Positions 33,823-46,700 of a stretch of DNA of 64,000 bases are shown in pieces. The position numbers and the translations under genes are program-made. This DNA is from Panopea generosa (taxonomy: Eukaryota > Mollusca > Bivalvia > Adapedonta > Hiatellidae), in assembly GCA_029582155.1 (NCBI GenBank), contig CM055912.1, positions 3,048,191-3,112,190 on the forward strand, in the 5' to 3' direction. The notes beneath the pieces are model-generated. The model made no database searches. It worked only from the letters and a program-made list of their open reading frames with translations, and was not told where the DNA came from. Numbering within the stretch: the stretch's first letter is position 1; every line of letters starts with the position of its first letter.

Positions 33823-35164
33823 GAAGAAGAGGACAGCAAGCACGTGTGTATCGTGCCAAACACATAAATATCCAAGTATATAAATATGTAATAAGGAAGA
33901 TTACTTTACGAAATAATGCATTTGATGCACCTCGTCGATTATCCTAATTAGTCTGATAGCGAAAGATTACGGAAATTGCTGAGTATGTACGATTGGCACG
34001 GATATGAGGCAATCTGTTTCCAGGAGAAGGAGTGCATAACAGATTCACAAAACATTGGTTTATACAGAATAAAATGCGTTATTAGATTTCATTTAAATGG
34101 AGTTAAACACCATTCTCAAACTATAACATATTATATATATTGCAGTTTTATTGGTGGTAGAAGACCTCATGCCTATGAGCCTGATATCCGTATAGGGGCC
34201 ATAACTCTGGCAGTAATAATTGACAGTCCAACGTTTTATTTGAGATGACTGCTGCAAAAATTGGTGAAGATTAAATGAAACACGCAAATGCTATAGTGCT
34301 ATAATTTTGGTCACATATTGATCATAACTCTGACATTGTTATCAGTTCTTATAGCAAGTTTACCAACGAATGTACGGCGGGGGAAGAACGGGCGACGACC
34401 ACTGTTAGAAAAGCTATTATTCACCTACATAAACCGGAATAGTTACTGTCTACATAATTTACTACTTGAAATACATAAATCCATACAATTTACAATGTTA
34501 ACCTTATAATGAAGAGTTTAAAGTTAAAAAAACGCACACAAACAGAAATAAAAATCCATCAAAAATATTCTCATTGATCCGCAAACACCAGTTCTTATAT
34601 ATTAACAATAAGAAACACCAAAAGTGTAAACTATTGACGGAGAAGAACATACATATATCACGAATATATATTTGTTCATTTATAGATAAATCACTTGGAT
34701 AGCAGGGTTAAGTGTAGTATATAAAAAACAATTGCCAACCATGACGCATGGATGAGGCAAAACATATATCTAATATTGTGGAATTTATTGCAGCGTGTGC
34801 TGCAGTTGGATATATTCTATGGATATGACATTTCGAAACTTGAAAAGAATAAATCATGTAAAAATAAGTGTATGTGAAAGGTTAGATAAACTTCAGTAAG
34901 CTGGCAATTATAAGATCTGCATGCTCTTTTGCATTCATTTAGATAATGTAAACTTTGTAACTAGAATGTCATTGAGTCAGAATACCATTTTTGCTGTGTT
35001 GTATTAAATACAAGGCTATTCGAACTAAATATTTAAGCCGCATAGCTTGGCTAAAACTCAATATATTTACATGTATCCTGAAATTAATTTATACAAGAAA
35101 CTCATGTTATAAGAAAATACCATTGAAAGTATGATTGTTTCGAAAGAATAATAGTCATGTAATG
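33819..35164. other. No gene recognised
   Basis: AT-rich; short open frames at 33976-34248 and 34318-34509 have no recognisable domain. Confidence 0.4.
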
Positions 35165-35295
35165 TATATTTAAATGGGTTATGCATGCAAAGTATTGTTT
35201 ATTACAATATGTATTGTCTTTGTCATATTATTTTGTAAAACCTTGTAAAGGGTCGAAGGCAAACTTTGCCGATTGCTGAATAAACTTGATTGATC
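35165..35295 (+). mobile_element. Possible LINE 3' end
   Basis: TTGTAAAACCTTGTAAAGGG, a GGTCGAAGGCAAACTTTGCC block and the terminus GAATAAACTTGATTGATC resemble the 3' UTR ends of invertebrate non-LTR retrotransposons. No ORF2 remnant was identified just upstream. Confidence 0.3.
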
Positions 35296-35559
35296 AGAAG
35301 TAAGAGTGAACTATGCGAGCCTATAGTTTATCATGCATGTGGAATTTAAAACACTTACGGACTGAAAAACTTGGTTCCGCAAGTTGTTTCATCGGGAGTC
35401 GTTTTTTGTTATTTAGTCACTCGGATTGTTGTAAAATTAAAAAAAAAAAAAATGGCGTGTTTTAAAACATCTCTTATGGAGTTAAAAAGTTTTAGATAAG
35501 ATCATTTATAATAGTTATCTCACATCCATGCTCGATCTTCCGCGATATTCCTTTTCAAT

Positions 35560-35615
35560 AAATGTATCTACGCTAGGCTGATATCAATAAATGTATCTAC
35601 GCGGCTGATATCAAA
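35560..35615. repeat. About 31-bp direct duplication
   Basis: AATAAATGTATCTACGC followed by a GGCTGATATCA segment occurs twice (about 35559 and 35587), differing by a 3-bp insertion (TAG). Confidence 0.75.
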
Positions 35616-35646
35616 CGAATGTTTTTTATTTACAAGAAATACAATT

Positions 35647-35835
35647 TTGGATTTTTTATTATTGTATTTGTCTACACTAAGAAGAAGCAAAAGAAATGAT
35701 ACACAACAACTGTTATCAGGCTTCCTGGAATGGGTAGCACAACGTGACTATGATTTAACATGTAGACCTGGTCGAATATTTGTTATCCGTGCATTCATTA
35801 TTGTTGAAGAAACAGGCGATGAGTATCTGCTGTAA
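35647..35835 (+). pseudogene. Possible Ty3/gypsy RNase H fragment (fossil)
   Basis: The frame contains FLEWVAQRDYDLTCRPGR, resembling the W-x5-(Y/F)-D-x4-RPG block just before the ADALSR motif at the end of gypsy-type RNase H domains. ADALSR itself is absent and the frame ends soon after, so only a scrap could remain. By-eye similarity only. Confidence 0.3.
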
Positions 35836-35935
35836 AAGTGATATAGTTTTACAATTTACCAAAAAATGACCAAAACCGACAACTTAATATTGAAATAAAC
35901 ATGCCTGAAAATAAAACTTGTCTAATTAACGACAC

Positions 35936-36010
35936 TGGATCGATGGTGCAGTAGATAGGACGTTGCCCTTTTATGATAGGGTTGCGAGTTCGATTTCCAG
36001 ATTGACCCTA
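35936..36010 (+). mobile_element. tRNA-like SINE head
   Basis: TGGTGCAGTAG at 35944-35954 matches the A box; AGTTCGATTTCC at 35987-35998 is a near B box. tRNA-sized unit with no pairing acceptor stem. Confidence 0.5.
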
Positions 36011-36604
36011 CGGCCTCTAAAAAACCCAGTAAGGACTTACTTAGGAAGCAGGCTCCAAAGAACGCTTCATCTAAATTCTGAGCTTACTTCGTAATTGCGT
36101 AATATATATATATTAGTATACTTGGTAATTAACCAAAGACAGAGAAAACTCGGAATGACGTCATGTGTTTTTGATTTGAAAACAAAAGATGCAATAGACA
36201 AATAAACATTCGTGGCTTGTAGTACGTGTTTCTTTAAATATTAACATGTAAGCATAACTTAATTTAAACGACTCATATTCCATACACCTTTGTATAATTA
36301 TGAATACTTAAGTCATTGCTATAATCTGGTTTACAGTATTTCTTATTACATACGTAATTCAAAGTAGAGGTATGTAGAGTAAATAACTAATTGCTGGCAT
36401 ATGTCTCTCATTTGCAATTTTCGTATTTTGTGTTAACATTGGGGCAGAATGGCCATGATATTTGTTTTCTAATATCTGCAATGAAACGTTTCTGCGAAGT
36501 ATGCTTCTGATTGGTTGTGTTTCACAAAAAATAAAATATTTTTGTGTTTTTGAATGCGTTGGTTCTGTTGGAAAAAGAACATTTTGTAACGTATTGATAT
36601 ACTA
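36011..36604. other. No gene recognised
   Basis: AT-rich, containing a short TA repeat near 36105-36115. The open frame starting at 36462 runs into the SINE A head and is not a gene. Confidence 0.4.
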
Positions 36605-36720
36605 TAGAGAAGTGGTTAGTGGTAAAGCATTGGTACGAAAACTGCGGCGTTGTGGGTTCATTCCTCTGTCACGGTTATGTGTGGTGTCATTGAGAAAAGC
36701 ATTAATTCTGCATATGCTTA
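36605..36720 (+). mobile_element. SINE A 5' part flanking the 25-bp array
   Basis: A degraded A box (TGGTTAGTGGTAAAGC) and B box (GGTTCATTCC at 36655-36664), then CTGTCACGGTTATGTGTGGT, GTCATTGAG and CTGCATATGCTTA. The same order is found in the other SINE A copies. The next base starts the 25-bp array. Confidence 0.8.
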
Positions 36721-39700
36721 GTACTGGCTCTACTCTGGAAGATTAGTACTGGCTCTACCCTGGAAGATTAGTACTGGCTCCACCCTGGAAGATTAGTACT
36801 GGCTCCACCCCGGAAGATTAGTACTGGCTCCACCCCGGAAGATTAGTACTGGCTCCACCCCGGAAGATTAGTACTGGCTCCACCCCGGAAGATTAGTACT
36901 GGCTCCACCCCGGAAGATTAGTACTGGCTCCACCCTGGAAGATAAGCACTGGCTCCACCCCGGAAGATTAGTACTGGCTCCACCCCGGAAGATTAGTACT
37001 GGATCCACCCAGGAAGATTAGTACTGGCTCCACCCCGGAAGATTAGTACTGGCTCCACCCTGGAAGATTAGTACTGGCTCCACCCCGGAAGATTAGTACT
37101 GGCTCCACCCCGGAAGATTAGTACTGGCTCCACCCAGGAAGATTAGTACTGGCTCCACCCCGGAAGATTAGTACTGGCTCCACCCCGGAAGATTAGTACT
37201 GGCTCTACCCTGGAAGATTAGTACTTGCTCCACCCTGGAAGATTAGTACTGGCTCCACCCTGGAAGATTAGTGCTGGCTCTAAAATGGAAGATTAGTACT
37301 GGCTCGAAAATGGAAGATTAGTACTGGCTCCACCTTGGAAGATTAGTACAGGCTCCACCCTGGAAGATTAGTGCTGGCTCTAAAATGGAAGATTAGTACT
37401 GGCTCCACCCTGGAAGATTAGTACAGGCTCCACCCTGGAGATTAGTGCTGGCTCTAAAATGGAAGATTAGTACTGGCTCCACCCAGGAAGATTAGTACTG
37501 GCTCCACCCTGGAAGATTAGTACCGGCTCCACCCTGGAAGATTAGTACTGGCTCCACCCTGGAAGATTAGTACTGGCTCCACCCTGGAAGATTAGTACAG
37601 GCTCCACCCTGGAAGATTAGTGCTGGCTCTAAAATGGAAGATTAGTACTGGCTCCACCCTGGAAGATTAGTACTGGCTCCACCCTGGAAGATTAGTACAG
37701 GCTCCACCCTGGAAGATTAGTGCTGGCTCTAAAATGGAAGATTAGTACTGGCTCCATCCTGGAAGATTAGTACTGGCTCCACCCTGGAAGATTAGTACTG
37801 GCTCTACCCTGGAAGATTAGTACTGGCTCTACCCTGGAAGATTAGTACTGGCTCCACCCTGGAAGATTAGTACTGGCTCTACTCTGGAAGATTAGTACTG
37901 GCTCTACCCTGGAAGATTAGTACTGGCTCTACCCTGGAAGATTAGTACTGGCTCTACCCTGGAAGATTAGTACTTGCTCCACCCTGGAAGATTAGTACTG
38001 GCTCCACCCTGGAAGATTAGTACTGGCTCCACCCTGGAAGATTAGTACTGGCTCCACCCTGGAAGATTAGTACAGACTCCACCCTGGAAGATTAGTGCTG
38101 GCTCTAAAATAGAAGATTAGTACTGGCTCGACCCTGGAAGATTAGTACAGGCTCCACCCTGGAAGATTAGTACAGGCTCCACCCTGGAAGATTAGTGCTG
38201 GCTCTAAAATGGAAGATTAGTACTGGCTCCACCCTGGAAGATTAGTACTGGCTCTACCCTTGAAGATTAGTACTGGCTCCACCCTGGAAGATTAGTACAG
38301 GCTCCACCATGGAAGATAAGTACTGGCTCCACCCTGCAAGATTAGTACTGGCTCCACCCTGGAAGATTAGTACAGGCTCCACCCTGGAAGATTAGTGCTG
38401 GCTCTAAAATGGAAGATTAGTACTGGCTCCACCCTGGAAGATTAGTACTGGCTCCACCCTGGAAGATTAGTACTGGCTCTACCCTGGAAGATTAGTACTG
38501 GCTCCACCCTGGAAGATTAGTACTGGCTCTACTCTGGAAGATTAGTACTGGCTCTACCCTGGAAGATTAGTACTTGCTCCACCCTGGAAGATGAGTACTG
38601 GCTCCACCCTGGAAGATTAGCACTGGCTCCACCCTGGAAGATTAGTACTGGCTCCACCCTGGAAGATTAGTACAGACTCCACCCTGGAAGATTAGTGCTG
38701 GCTCTAAAATGGAAGATTAGTACTGGCTCCACCCTGGAAGATTAGTACAGGCTCCACCCTGGAAGATTAGTAAAGGCTCCACCCTGGAAAATTAGTGCTG
38801 GCTCTAAAATGGAAGATTAGTACTGGCTCCATCCTGGAAGATTAGTACTGGCTCTACCCTGGAAGATTAGTACTGGCTCCACCCTGGAAGATTAGTACTG
38901 GCTCCATCCTGGAAGATTAGTTCTGGCTCTACTCTGGAAGATTAGTACTGGCTCTACCCTGGAAGATTAGTACTGGATCCACCCTGGAAGATTAGTACTG
39001 GCTCCACCCTGGAAGATTAGTACTGGCTCCACCCTGGAAGATTAGTACTGGCTCCACCCTGGAAGATTAGTACTGGCTCCACCCTGGAAGATTAGTACAG
39101 GCTCCACCCTGGAAGATTAGTGCTGGCTCTATCCTGGAAGATTAGGACTGGCTCTACACTGGAAGATTAGTACTGGCTCTACCCTGGAAGATTAGTACTT
39201 GCTCTACCCTGGAAGATTAGTACTGGCTCTACCCTAGAAGATTAGTACTGGCTCCACCCTGGAAGATTAGTACTGGCTCTAAAATGGAAGATTAGGACTG
39301 GCTCTACACTGGAAGATTAGTACTTGCTCTACCCTGGAAGATTAGTACTGGCTCTACCCTGGAAGATTAGTACTGGCTCCACCCTGGAAGATTAGTACTG
39401 GCTCTAAAATGGAAGATTAGTACTGGCTCCACCCTGGAAGATTAGTACTGGCTCCACCCTGGAAGATTAGTACTGGCTCCACCCTGGAAGATTAGTACTG
39501 GCACTTAAATGGAAGATTAGTACTGGCTCTACCCTGGAAGATTAGGACTGGCTCTACACTGGAAGATAAGTACTTGCTCTACCTTGGAAGATTAGTACTG
39601 GCTCTACCCTGGAAGATTAGTACTGGCTCTACCCTGGAAGATTAGTACTGGCTCCACCCTGGAAGATTAGTATTGGCTCTAAAATGGAAGATTAGTACTG

Positions 39701-42700
39701 GCTCCACCCTGGAAGATTAGTACTGGCTCCACCCTGGAAGATTAGTACTGGCTCCACCCTGGAAGATTAGTACTGGCACTTAAATGGAAGATTAGTACTG
39801 GCTCTACCCTGGAAGATTAGGACTGGCTCTACACTGGAAGATTAGTACTGGCTCTACTCTGGAAGATTAGTACTGGCTCTACCCTGGAAGATTAGTACTG
39901 GCTCTACCCTGGAAGATTAGTACTGGCTCTACCCTGGAAGATTAGTACTTGCTCCACCCTGGAAGATTAGTACTGGCTCTACCCTGGAAGATTAGTACTG
40001 GCTCCACCCTGGAAGATTAGTACTGGCTCCACCCTGGAAGATTAGTACAGACTCCACCCTGGAAGATTAGTGCTGGCTCTAAAATAGAAGATTAGTACTG
40101 GCTCGACCCTGGAAGATTAGTACAGGCTCCACCCTGCAAGATTAGTACAGGCTCCACCCTGGAAGATTAGTGCTGGCTCTAAAATGGAAGATTAGTACTG
40201 GCTCCACCCTGGAAGATTAGTACTGGCTCTACCCTGGAAGATTAGTACTGGCTCCACCCTGGAAGATTAGTACAGGCTCCACCCTGGAAGATAAGTACTG
40301 GCTCCACCCTGTAAGATTAGTACTGGCTCCACCCTGGAAGATTAGTACAGGCTCCACCCTGGAAGATTAGTGCTGGCTCTAAAATGGAAGATTAGTACTG
40401 GCTCCACCCTGGAAGATTAGTACTGGCTCCACCCTGGAAGATTAGTACTGGCTCTACCCTGGAAGATTAGTACTGGCTCCACCCTGGAAGATTAGTACTG
40501 GCTCTACTCTGGCAGATTAGTACTGGCTCTACCCTGGAAGATTAGTACTTGCTCCACCCTGGAAGATGAGTGCTGGCTCTAAAATAGAAGATTAGTACTG
40601 GCTCGACCCTGGAAGATTAGTACAGGCTCCACCCTGGAAGATTAGTACAGACTCCACCCTGGAAGATTAGTGCTGGCTCTAAAATGGAAGATTAGTACTG
40701 GCTCCACCCTGGAAGATTAGTACAGGCTCCATCCTGGAAGATTAGTACAGGCTCCACCCTGAAAAATTAGTGCTGGCTCTAAAATGGAAGATTAGTACTG
40801 GCTCCATCCTGGAAGATTAGTACTGGCTCTACCCTGGAAGATTAGTACTGGCTCTACCCTGGAAGATTAGTACTGGCTCCATCCTGGAAGATTAGTACTG
40901 GCTCTACTCTGGAAGATTAGTACTGTCTCTACCCTGGAAGATTAGAACTGGCTCCACCCTGGAAGATTAGTACTTGCTCCACCCTGGAAGATTAGTACTG
41001 GCTCCACCATGGAAGATTAGTACTGGCTCCACCATGGAAGATTAGTACTGGCTCCACCCTGGAAGATTAGTACAGGCTCCACCCTGGAAGATTAGGACTG
41101 GCTCTACACTGGAAGATTAGTACTGGCTCTACCCTGGAAGATTAGTACTTGCTCTACCCTGGAAGATTAGTACTGGCTCTACCCTAGAAGATTAGTACTG
41201 GCTCCACCCTGGAAGATTAGTACTGGCTCTAAAATGGAAGATTAGGACTGGCTCTACACTGGAAGATTAGTACTTGCTCTACCCTGGAAGATTAGTACTG
41301 GCTCTACCCTGGAAGATTAGTACTGGCTCCACCCTGGAAGATTAGTACTGGCTCTAAAATGGAAGATTAGTACTGGCTCCACCCTGGAAGATTAGTACTG
41401 GCTCCACCCTGGAAGATTAGTACTGGCTCCACCCTGGAAGATTAGTACTGGCTCCACCCTGGAAGATTAGTACTGGCACTTAAATGGAAGATTAGTACTG
41501 GCTCTACCCTGGAAGATTAGGAATGGCTCTACACTGGAAGATTAGTACTTGCTCTACCCTGGAAAATTAGTACTGGCTCTACCCTGGAAGATTAGTACTG
41601 GCTCTACCCTGGAAGATTAGTACTGGCTCCACCCTGGAAGATTAGTATTGGCTCTAAAATGGAAGATTAGTACTGGCTCCACCCTGGAAGATTAGTACTG
41701 GCTCCACCCTGGAAGATTAGTACTGGCTCCACCCTGGAAGATTAGTACTGGCACTTAAATGGAAGATTAGTACTGGCTCCACCCTGGAAGATTAGTACTG
41801 GCACTTAAATGGAAGATTAGTACTGGCTCCACCCTGGAAGATTAGTACTGGCTCCACCCTGGAAGATTAGTACTGGCTCCACCCTGGAAGATTAGTACTG
41901 GCACTTAAATGGAAGATTAGTACTGGCTCCACCCTGGAAGATTAGTACTGGCACTTAAATGGAAGATTAGTACTGGCTCTACCCTGGAAGATTAGGAATG
42001 GCTCTACACTGGAAGATTAGTACTTGCTCTACCCTGGAAAATTAGTACTGGCTCTACCCTGGAAGATTAGTACTGGCTCTACCCTGGAAGATTAGTACTG
42101 GCTCCACCCTGGAAGATTAGTATTGGCTCTAAAATGGAAGATTAGTACTGGCTCCACCCTGGAAGATTAGTACTGGCTCCACCCTGGAAGATTAGTACTG
42201 GCTCCACCCTGGAAGATTAGTACTGGCACTTAAATGGAAGATTAGTACTGGCTCTACCCTGGAAGATTAGGACTGGCTCTACACTGGAAGATTAGTACTG
42301 GCTCTACCCTGGAAGATTAGTACTTGCTCTACCCTGGAAGATTAGTACTGGCTCTACCCTGGAAGATTAGTACTGGCTCGACCCTGGAAGATTAGTACTG
42401 GCTCTAAAATGGAAGATTAGTACTGGCTCCACCCTGGAAGATTAGTACTGGCTCCACCCTGGAAGATTAGTACTGGCACTTAAATGGAAGATTAGTACTG
42501 GCTCTACCCTGGAAGATTAGTACTGGCTCTAACCTGGAAGATTAGTACTTGCTCTACCCTGGAAAATTTGTACTGGCTCCACCCTGGAAGATTAGTACTG
42601 GCTCCACCCTGGAAGATTAGTACTGGCTCTAAAATGGAAGATTAGTACTGGCTCCACCCTGGAAGATTAGTACTGGCTCTAAAATGGAAGATTAGTACTG

Positions 42701-43240
42701 GCTCCACCCTGGAAGATTAGTACTGGCTCCACCCTGGAAGATTAGTACTGGCTCTACCCTGGAAGATTAGTACTGGCTCTACCATGGAAGATTAGTACTG
42801 GCTCTAAAATGGAAGATTAGTACTGGCTCCACCCTGGAAGATTAGTACTGGCTCCACCCTGGAAGATTAGTACTGGATCCACCCTGGAAGATTAGTACTG
42901 GCTCCACCCTGGAAGATTAGTACTGGCTCTACCCTGGAAGATTAGTGCTGGCTCTAAAATGGAAGAGTAGTACTGGCTCTACCCTAGAAGATTAGTACTT
43001 GCTCTACCCTGGAAGATTAGTACTGGCTGCACCTGGAAGATTAGTACTGGATCTACTCTGGAAGATAAGTACTGGCTCTACCCTGGAAGATTAGTACTGG
43101 CTCTACCCTGGAAGATTAGTACTGGCTGCACCCTGGAAGATTAGTACTGGATCTACTCTGGAAGATAAGTACTGGCTCTACCCTGGAAAATTAGTACTGG
43201 CTGCACCCTGGAAGATTAGTACTGGCTCCACCTTGGAAAA
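36721..43240 (+). repeat. 25-bp satellite grown from SINE A body, about 260 copies
   Basis: Unit GTACTGGCTCCACCCTGGAA plus GATTA, with recurring variants (CTACCC, CTAAAAT, CACTTAAAT, GTACAGG, GTGCTGG). The left flank is SINE A up to GCATATGCTTA, the right flank resumes with ACTTCGAGTG, CACTTGTTTCGCAATC and the AAAATAAATAAG tail, so the array replaces one GTACTGGTTCTACCCAGGAA-type segment inside a single SINE. Long-range copies lie exactly 1,975 bp (79 units) apart over 38.1-41.8 kb. No open frame persists because 25 is not a multiple of 3 and GATTAG gives stops. Confidence 0.95.
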
Positions 43241-43296
43241 CTTCGAGTGTTGCATGCACTTGTTTCGCAATCAATGAAAAATAAATAAGATTTAAC
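43241..43296 (+). mobile_element. SINE A 3' part after the 25-bp array
   Basis: CTTCGAGTGTTGCATGCACT, TGTTTCGCAATCAATGAAAA and ATAAATAAGATTTAAC match the 3' ends of SINE A at 48650-48700, 52640-52680 and 57660-57700. Confidence 0.8.
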
Positions 43297-43589
43297 ATAA
43301 TTTAAACACTATAACGGTACGTACGTTAGTAAGAGTTCCAGTCCATTATAAAATGTGCTATAACTTCAATTTGGTGTCGTTATTTAATACGCAATGGGAT
43401 TCAGAGAAGTTAAGATTTTTTAGTTGAAAAAAATGTCAGCTTTAGATGTGTAACGAAACCTGCAACTGAACATTAAGACAGGAGATAACCTCACGGAAAG
43501 TGATTATGCTCCCATTATAAAACGTGACGTGCAAATAAAAATTGTCTACCAGACTATCCTCCAGTCAATACGGCTCCAATGACATGTGA
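43297..43589. other. No gene recognised
   Basis: AT-rich spacer between SINE A and the SINE B copy. Confidence 0.4.
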
Positions 43590-43745
43590 AAGTTGTTGTT
43601 GCTGTTGTTGTATTGTGTTTAGCGTCGCTTTCGACACTTTTTCAGTCATATCATGACGGTGCCTACCAACAGTAGTCTAGGCGCTGTCACACTGGGAATA
43701 TCATGCCGCAGTCACGTGCGGTACAACAGAAGAATTATTTAGTGG
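43590..43745 (-). mobile_element. SINE B copy, reverse and unexpanded
   Basis: Reverse complement gives GTGACTGCGGCATGATATTC, then GGTAGGCACCGTCATGATAT, GACTGAAAAAGTGTCGAAAG, CGACGCTAAACACAATACAA. This is the same element whose copy at 18620 carries the 69-bp array; here the GGTGCCTACC segment is single. Confidence 0.65.
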
Positions 43746-46700
43746 TGTTGTAGATCTAGTAAGGTAAACATTAAAATATCAGGTAAAATCAACATTGAAA
43801 GGTAGCAGTTTTACTTCAACTTTTAACTTTAACTACGCTAATTTACTCAGATGATTCCGCAGCAATACGATGCATAATTGGTAAAGTGCCATATATGATA
43901 GATAGGCCCATCGCCATGGCATGTGTATACAGGCAGCAGGGACGCTTCTTCGAAACTTCAGGAACTTTCCGACGTTACAATTGTTTGTCAAGAACGTCGC
44001 CACATCGCTTCGCGATCGCGTATATTGTTCATGAAATAGTGTGTAACCTTTTACCTACTGCTGGTTGTGTACATTCATTCAAAATATATTAAACTACCTC
44101 ATGTTCAAATGGAGCATATCGCTGAAAAATATCACGAAATTCCTGTATATATTTGATCACCCCATGTTTTAATATATATTTACGTTCTATACAAATGTAA
44201 CTGTTTGATTTTATCAAATCTCGGTTGCGCATAATTCTCTTTCGCTAGGTCAATATTCTTGGATGCTAATTCACAACTCTGAGATGAACTCAAAGATAAC
44301 CTTATTTCGAATAATGTTCACCAGTGATATGAGAAAATAAATTGAATTTACAGACATCTGTTAGACTGTCGATTGCAATCAGCAAGACTGAAATTAGAAG
44401 TTGTTGAGCCATCAATTTACTTTAAAACTATCTAACCAAACTATCACGATTGGTATTTACATCTGAAGTATCGGCTTAATGTCTCACTGCGAGCTTCAGG
44501 TCGAGAAGCCCTCGTGACATTTTGACACAGTCAATGTGCCTAAAGTAGGCTATACTACATGTGATATATTACATTATATCTCTTTTCATATTCAACGAAC
44601 GTAATACGAATATGAATAATACAACTAATAATGCGAAATAATACAGATACCCACCCCTCTAAAAAAGTATTAATTATATTATATCTGGGGGTCACCCGTT
44701 ATCACTTGTTTTGCTCCTTTATTCACAGGACATGCTCGATATGACGAAGCAATAGTGTCGGCCAAAAAGTACCTGTCAGTGGTTGGCTTCGAGCTACTTG
44801 CGTCTTTTTCAATCATAGCCAGCTGGAGCTCTTCCCTGCAGCTTTGGGGATTCTTTCGACTACCAGCTTCTTTTGAAGTCCTGACATACCGATGTATTGG
44901 AGCAATTTCCTTAGGGACGGAGATACAAAGCCACGTGTCCCTATAGCTTCACACTAGTCAACCCTTTTCTTTTCATTGTTGGACAAGATCGTCATGTAGG
45001 GATGTATGCAGTTTGTTTTGAAAAAAATAATTCTGAATAATAATTTAAAACATATTAGGGAGTCGTAAATATAAAAATACGTGGAATCGCCACCATGGGA
45101 TTGTGAAAGGGGCTCCATAATTTCTACAGATATCCTCTACAACCCCCATGCTGTGTAACGTTACTGAACTAAAGCTTCACGCACTCTGTCCAATGGATTG
45201 TTAAAAAATTACCGACGGACGGGATTCCGAACAAGCTGCGTAACTCTCCGTTGTCTGCCGAGGTTTTATTTTATCGGAGACGCCAAATAACAAACAACCG
45301 TTCTCAATAGTGCACGTTATAAAGATTTTTGCGTACTTTCTCTGTGGTGATTTGTTAGATAAAAAGAAAAAAACTTGGATAATTAATCGCCAACCTTATG
45401 CGACAAATCCACGGAATTACAAAATTAATACCAATTAAAGAATTGATATTATGTTCGTATAAGTTATTCATACAGCAACCAACATGTTGCATAACGGTCA
45501 TCAAGTTCATACATTTATTCATAACACGTATATTCAATGTGCTGTTTAATAATGCATTACTTGATTGGAGTTACACGTGGTAACAGCTTACTTCAAAGGA
45601 ATTTTAAAAACAAGGTTTATAATAGCGGTAAATGACCCTCCAGGCAGTCACTGTACGACTGCTACTGTTCCGCGGCGGATGATTCATCAGGACAAATGGT
45701 TCTTATTATTAGTATGTGCTTAGAATAATCAAAACAAAAATGTATGAATGTAGACAGATTCATCGAGATGCCGAACCTGATGTTACGCATTTATTAGGAT
45801 AATTGCCGATTGGAATATAATGAAGTTTTGCCTCACGTCTCACTATACTATTGAATATCGTTATATTTGTATATATATATGCGGTCACACTGGTAGAAAA
45901 ATACATTCAGTGCACAGTATCTCCTTTTAAACGTTTTTTGACAATTTCATGTACTCAAAATATTTGATGGACAAGGGGTACCAGGATAGTTTGTCTTTTC
46001 ACTACAGAATTTATCTAATAAAGATATATTTAAAATCTTTAGAATTCGATACCTTCCGAATTACATTAATCTTCGTCTCTTACCAAAAATAATATTATAC
46101 ACAATCTTAAATATGACACAACCTTGCTGAATTAAATGATACAATGCAGTTTGGAATATTTTGTCTCTGTTTGAGCAAGCGATTTGGGGAATTGTTTAGG
46201 TATTGCTATATGTATTTTAAATGAGGTATTGATACTTATATTCCTGATTGAGATTGCTCTTTTGCATTTTGCTGGTTACTACACATCAGGGGCAGATAAC
46301 GAGATGCAAATACTGCAGTTTCGTCTATGCTGTTCAGAACATGTCCAAAAATGTTTAATACTATTATTATGCGAATTCGTGTCGTATTTAAATAACTTAA
46401 ATCACTTTTCATTTTTTTAAGTTTCTAAAGCATATTAGAACCAATACTTAACAATATGTTATAAAATTTTATTAAGTTTATTTTAAATTAGTTTATATTC
46501 GTCATGATAACAACAAAATAAAATTGTAAATAATCTTCCAAACATGTTCACAATTTATATGTCATGGAGAAGAACTCTATAAGATTTATCTTCTGTTCTA
46601 ATCCTTATTTATACTTATACTGATTTATATATATGTAAATTTGAATAAATAAATATGTTTAAACCAAATACTGGAACTTAATCAAACTAAAACAGACTAA

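Noticed and set aside
33619..33843. Open frame with a Cys-Val repeat
   Set aside because: Produced by the (CA)n microsatellite within dispersed repeat F and its flank.
44755..44946. Possible exon after TTCACAG at 44723
   Set aside because: No domain, no donor or terminal signal that I can support on either strand.
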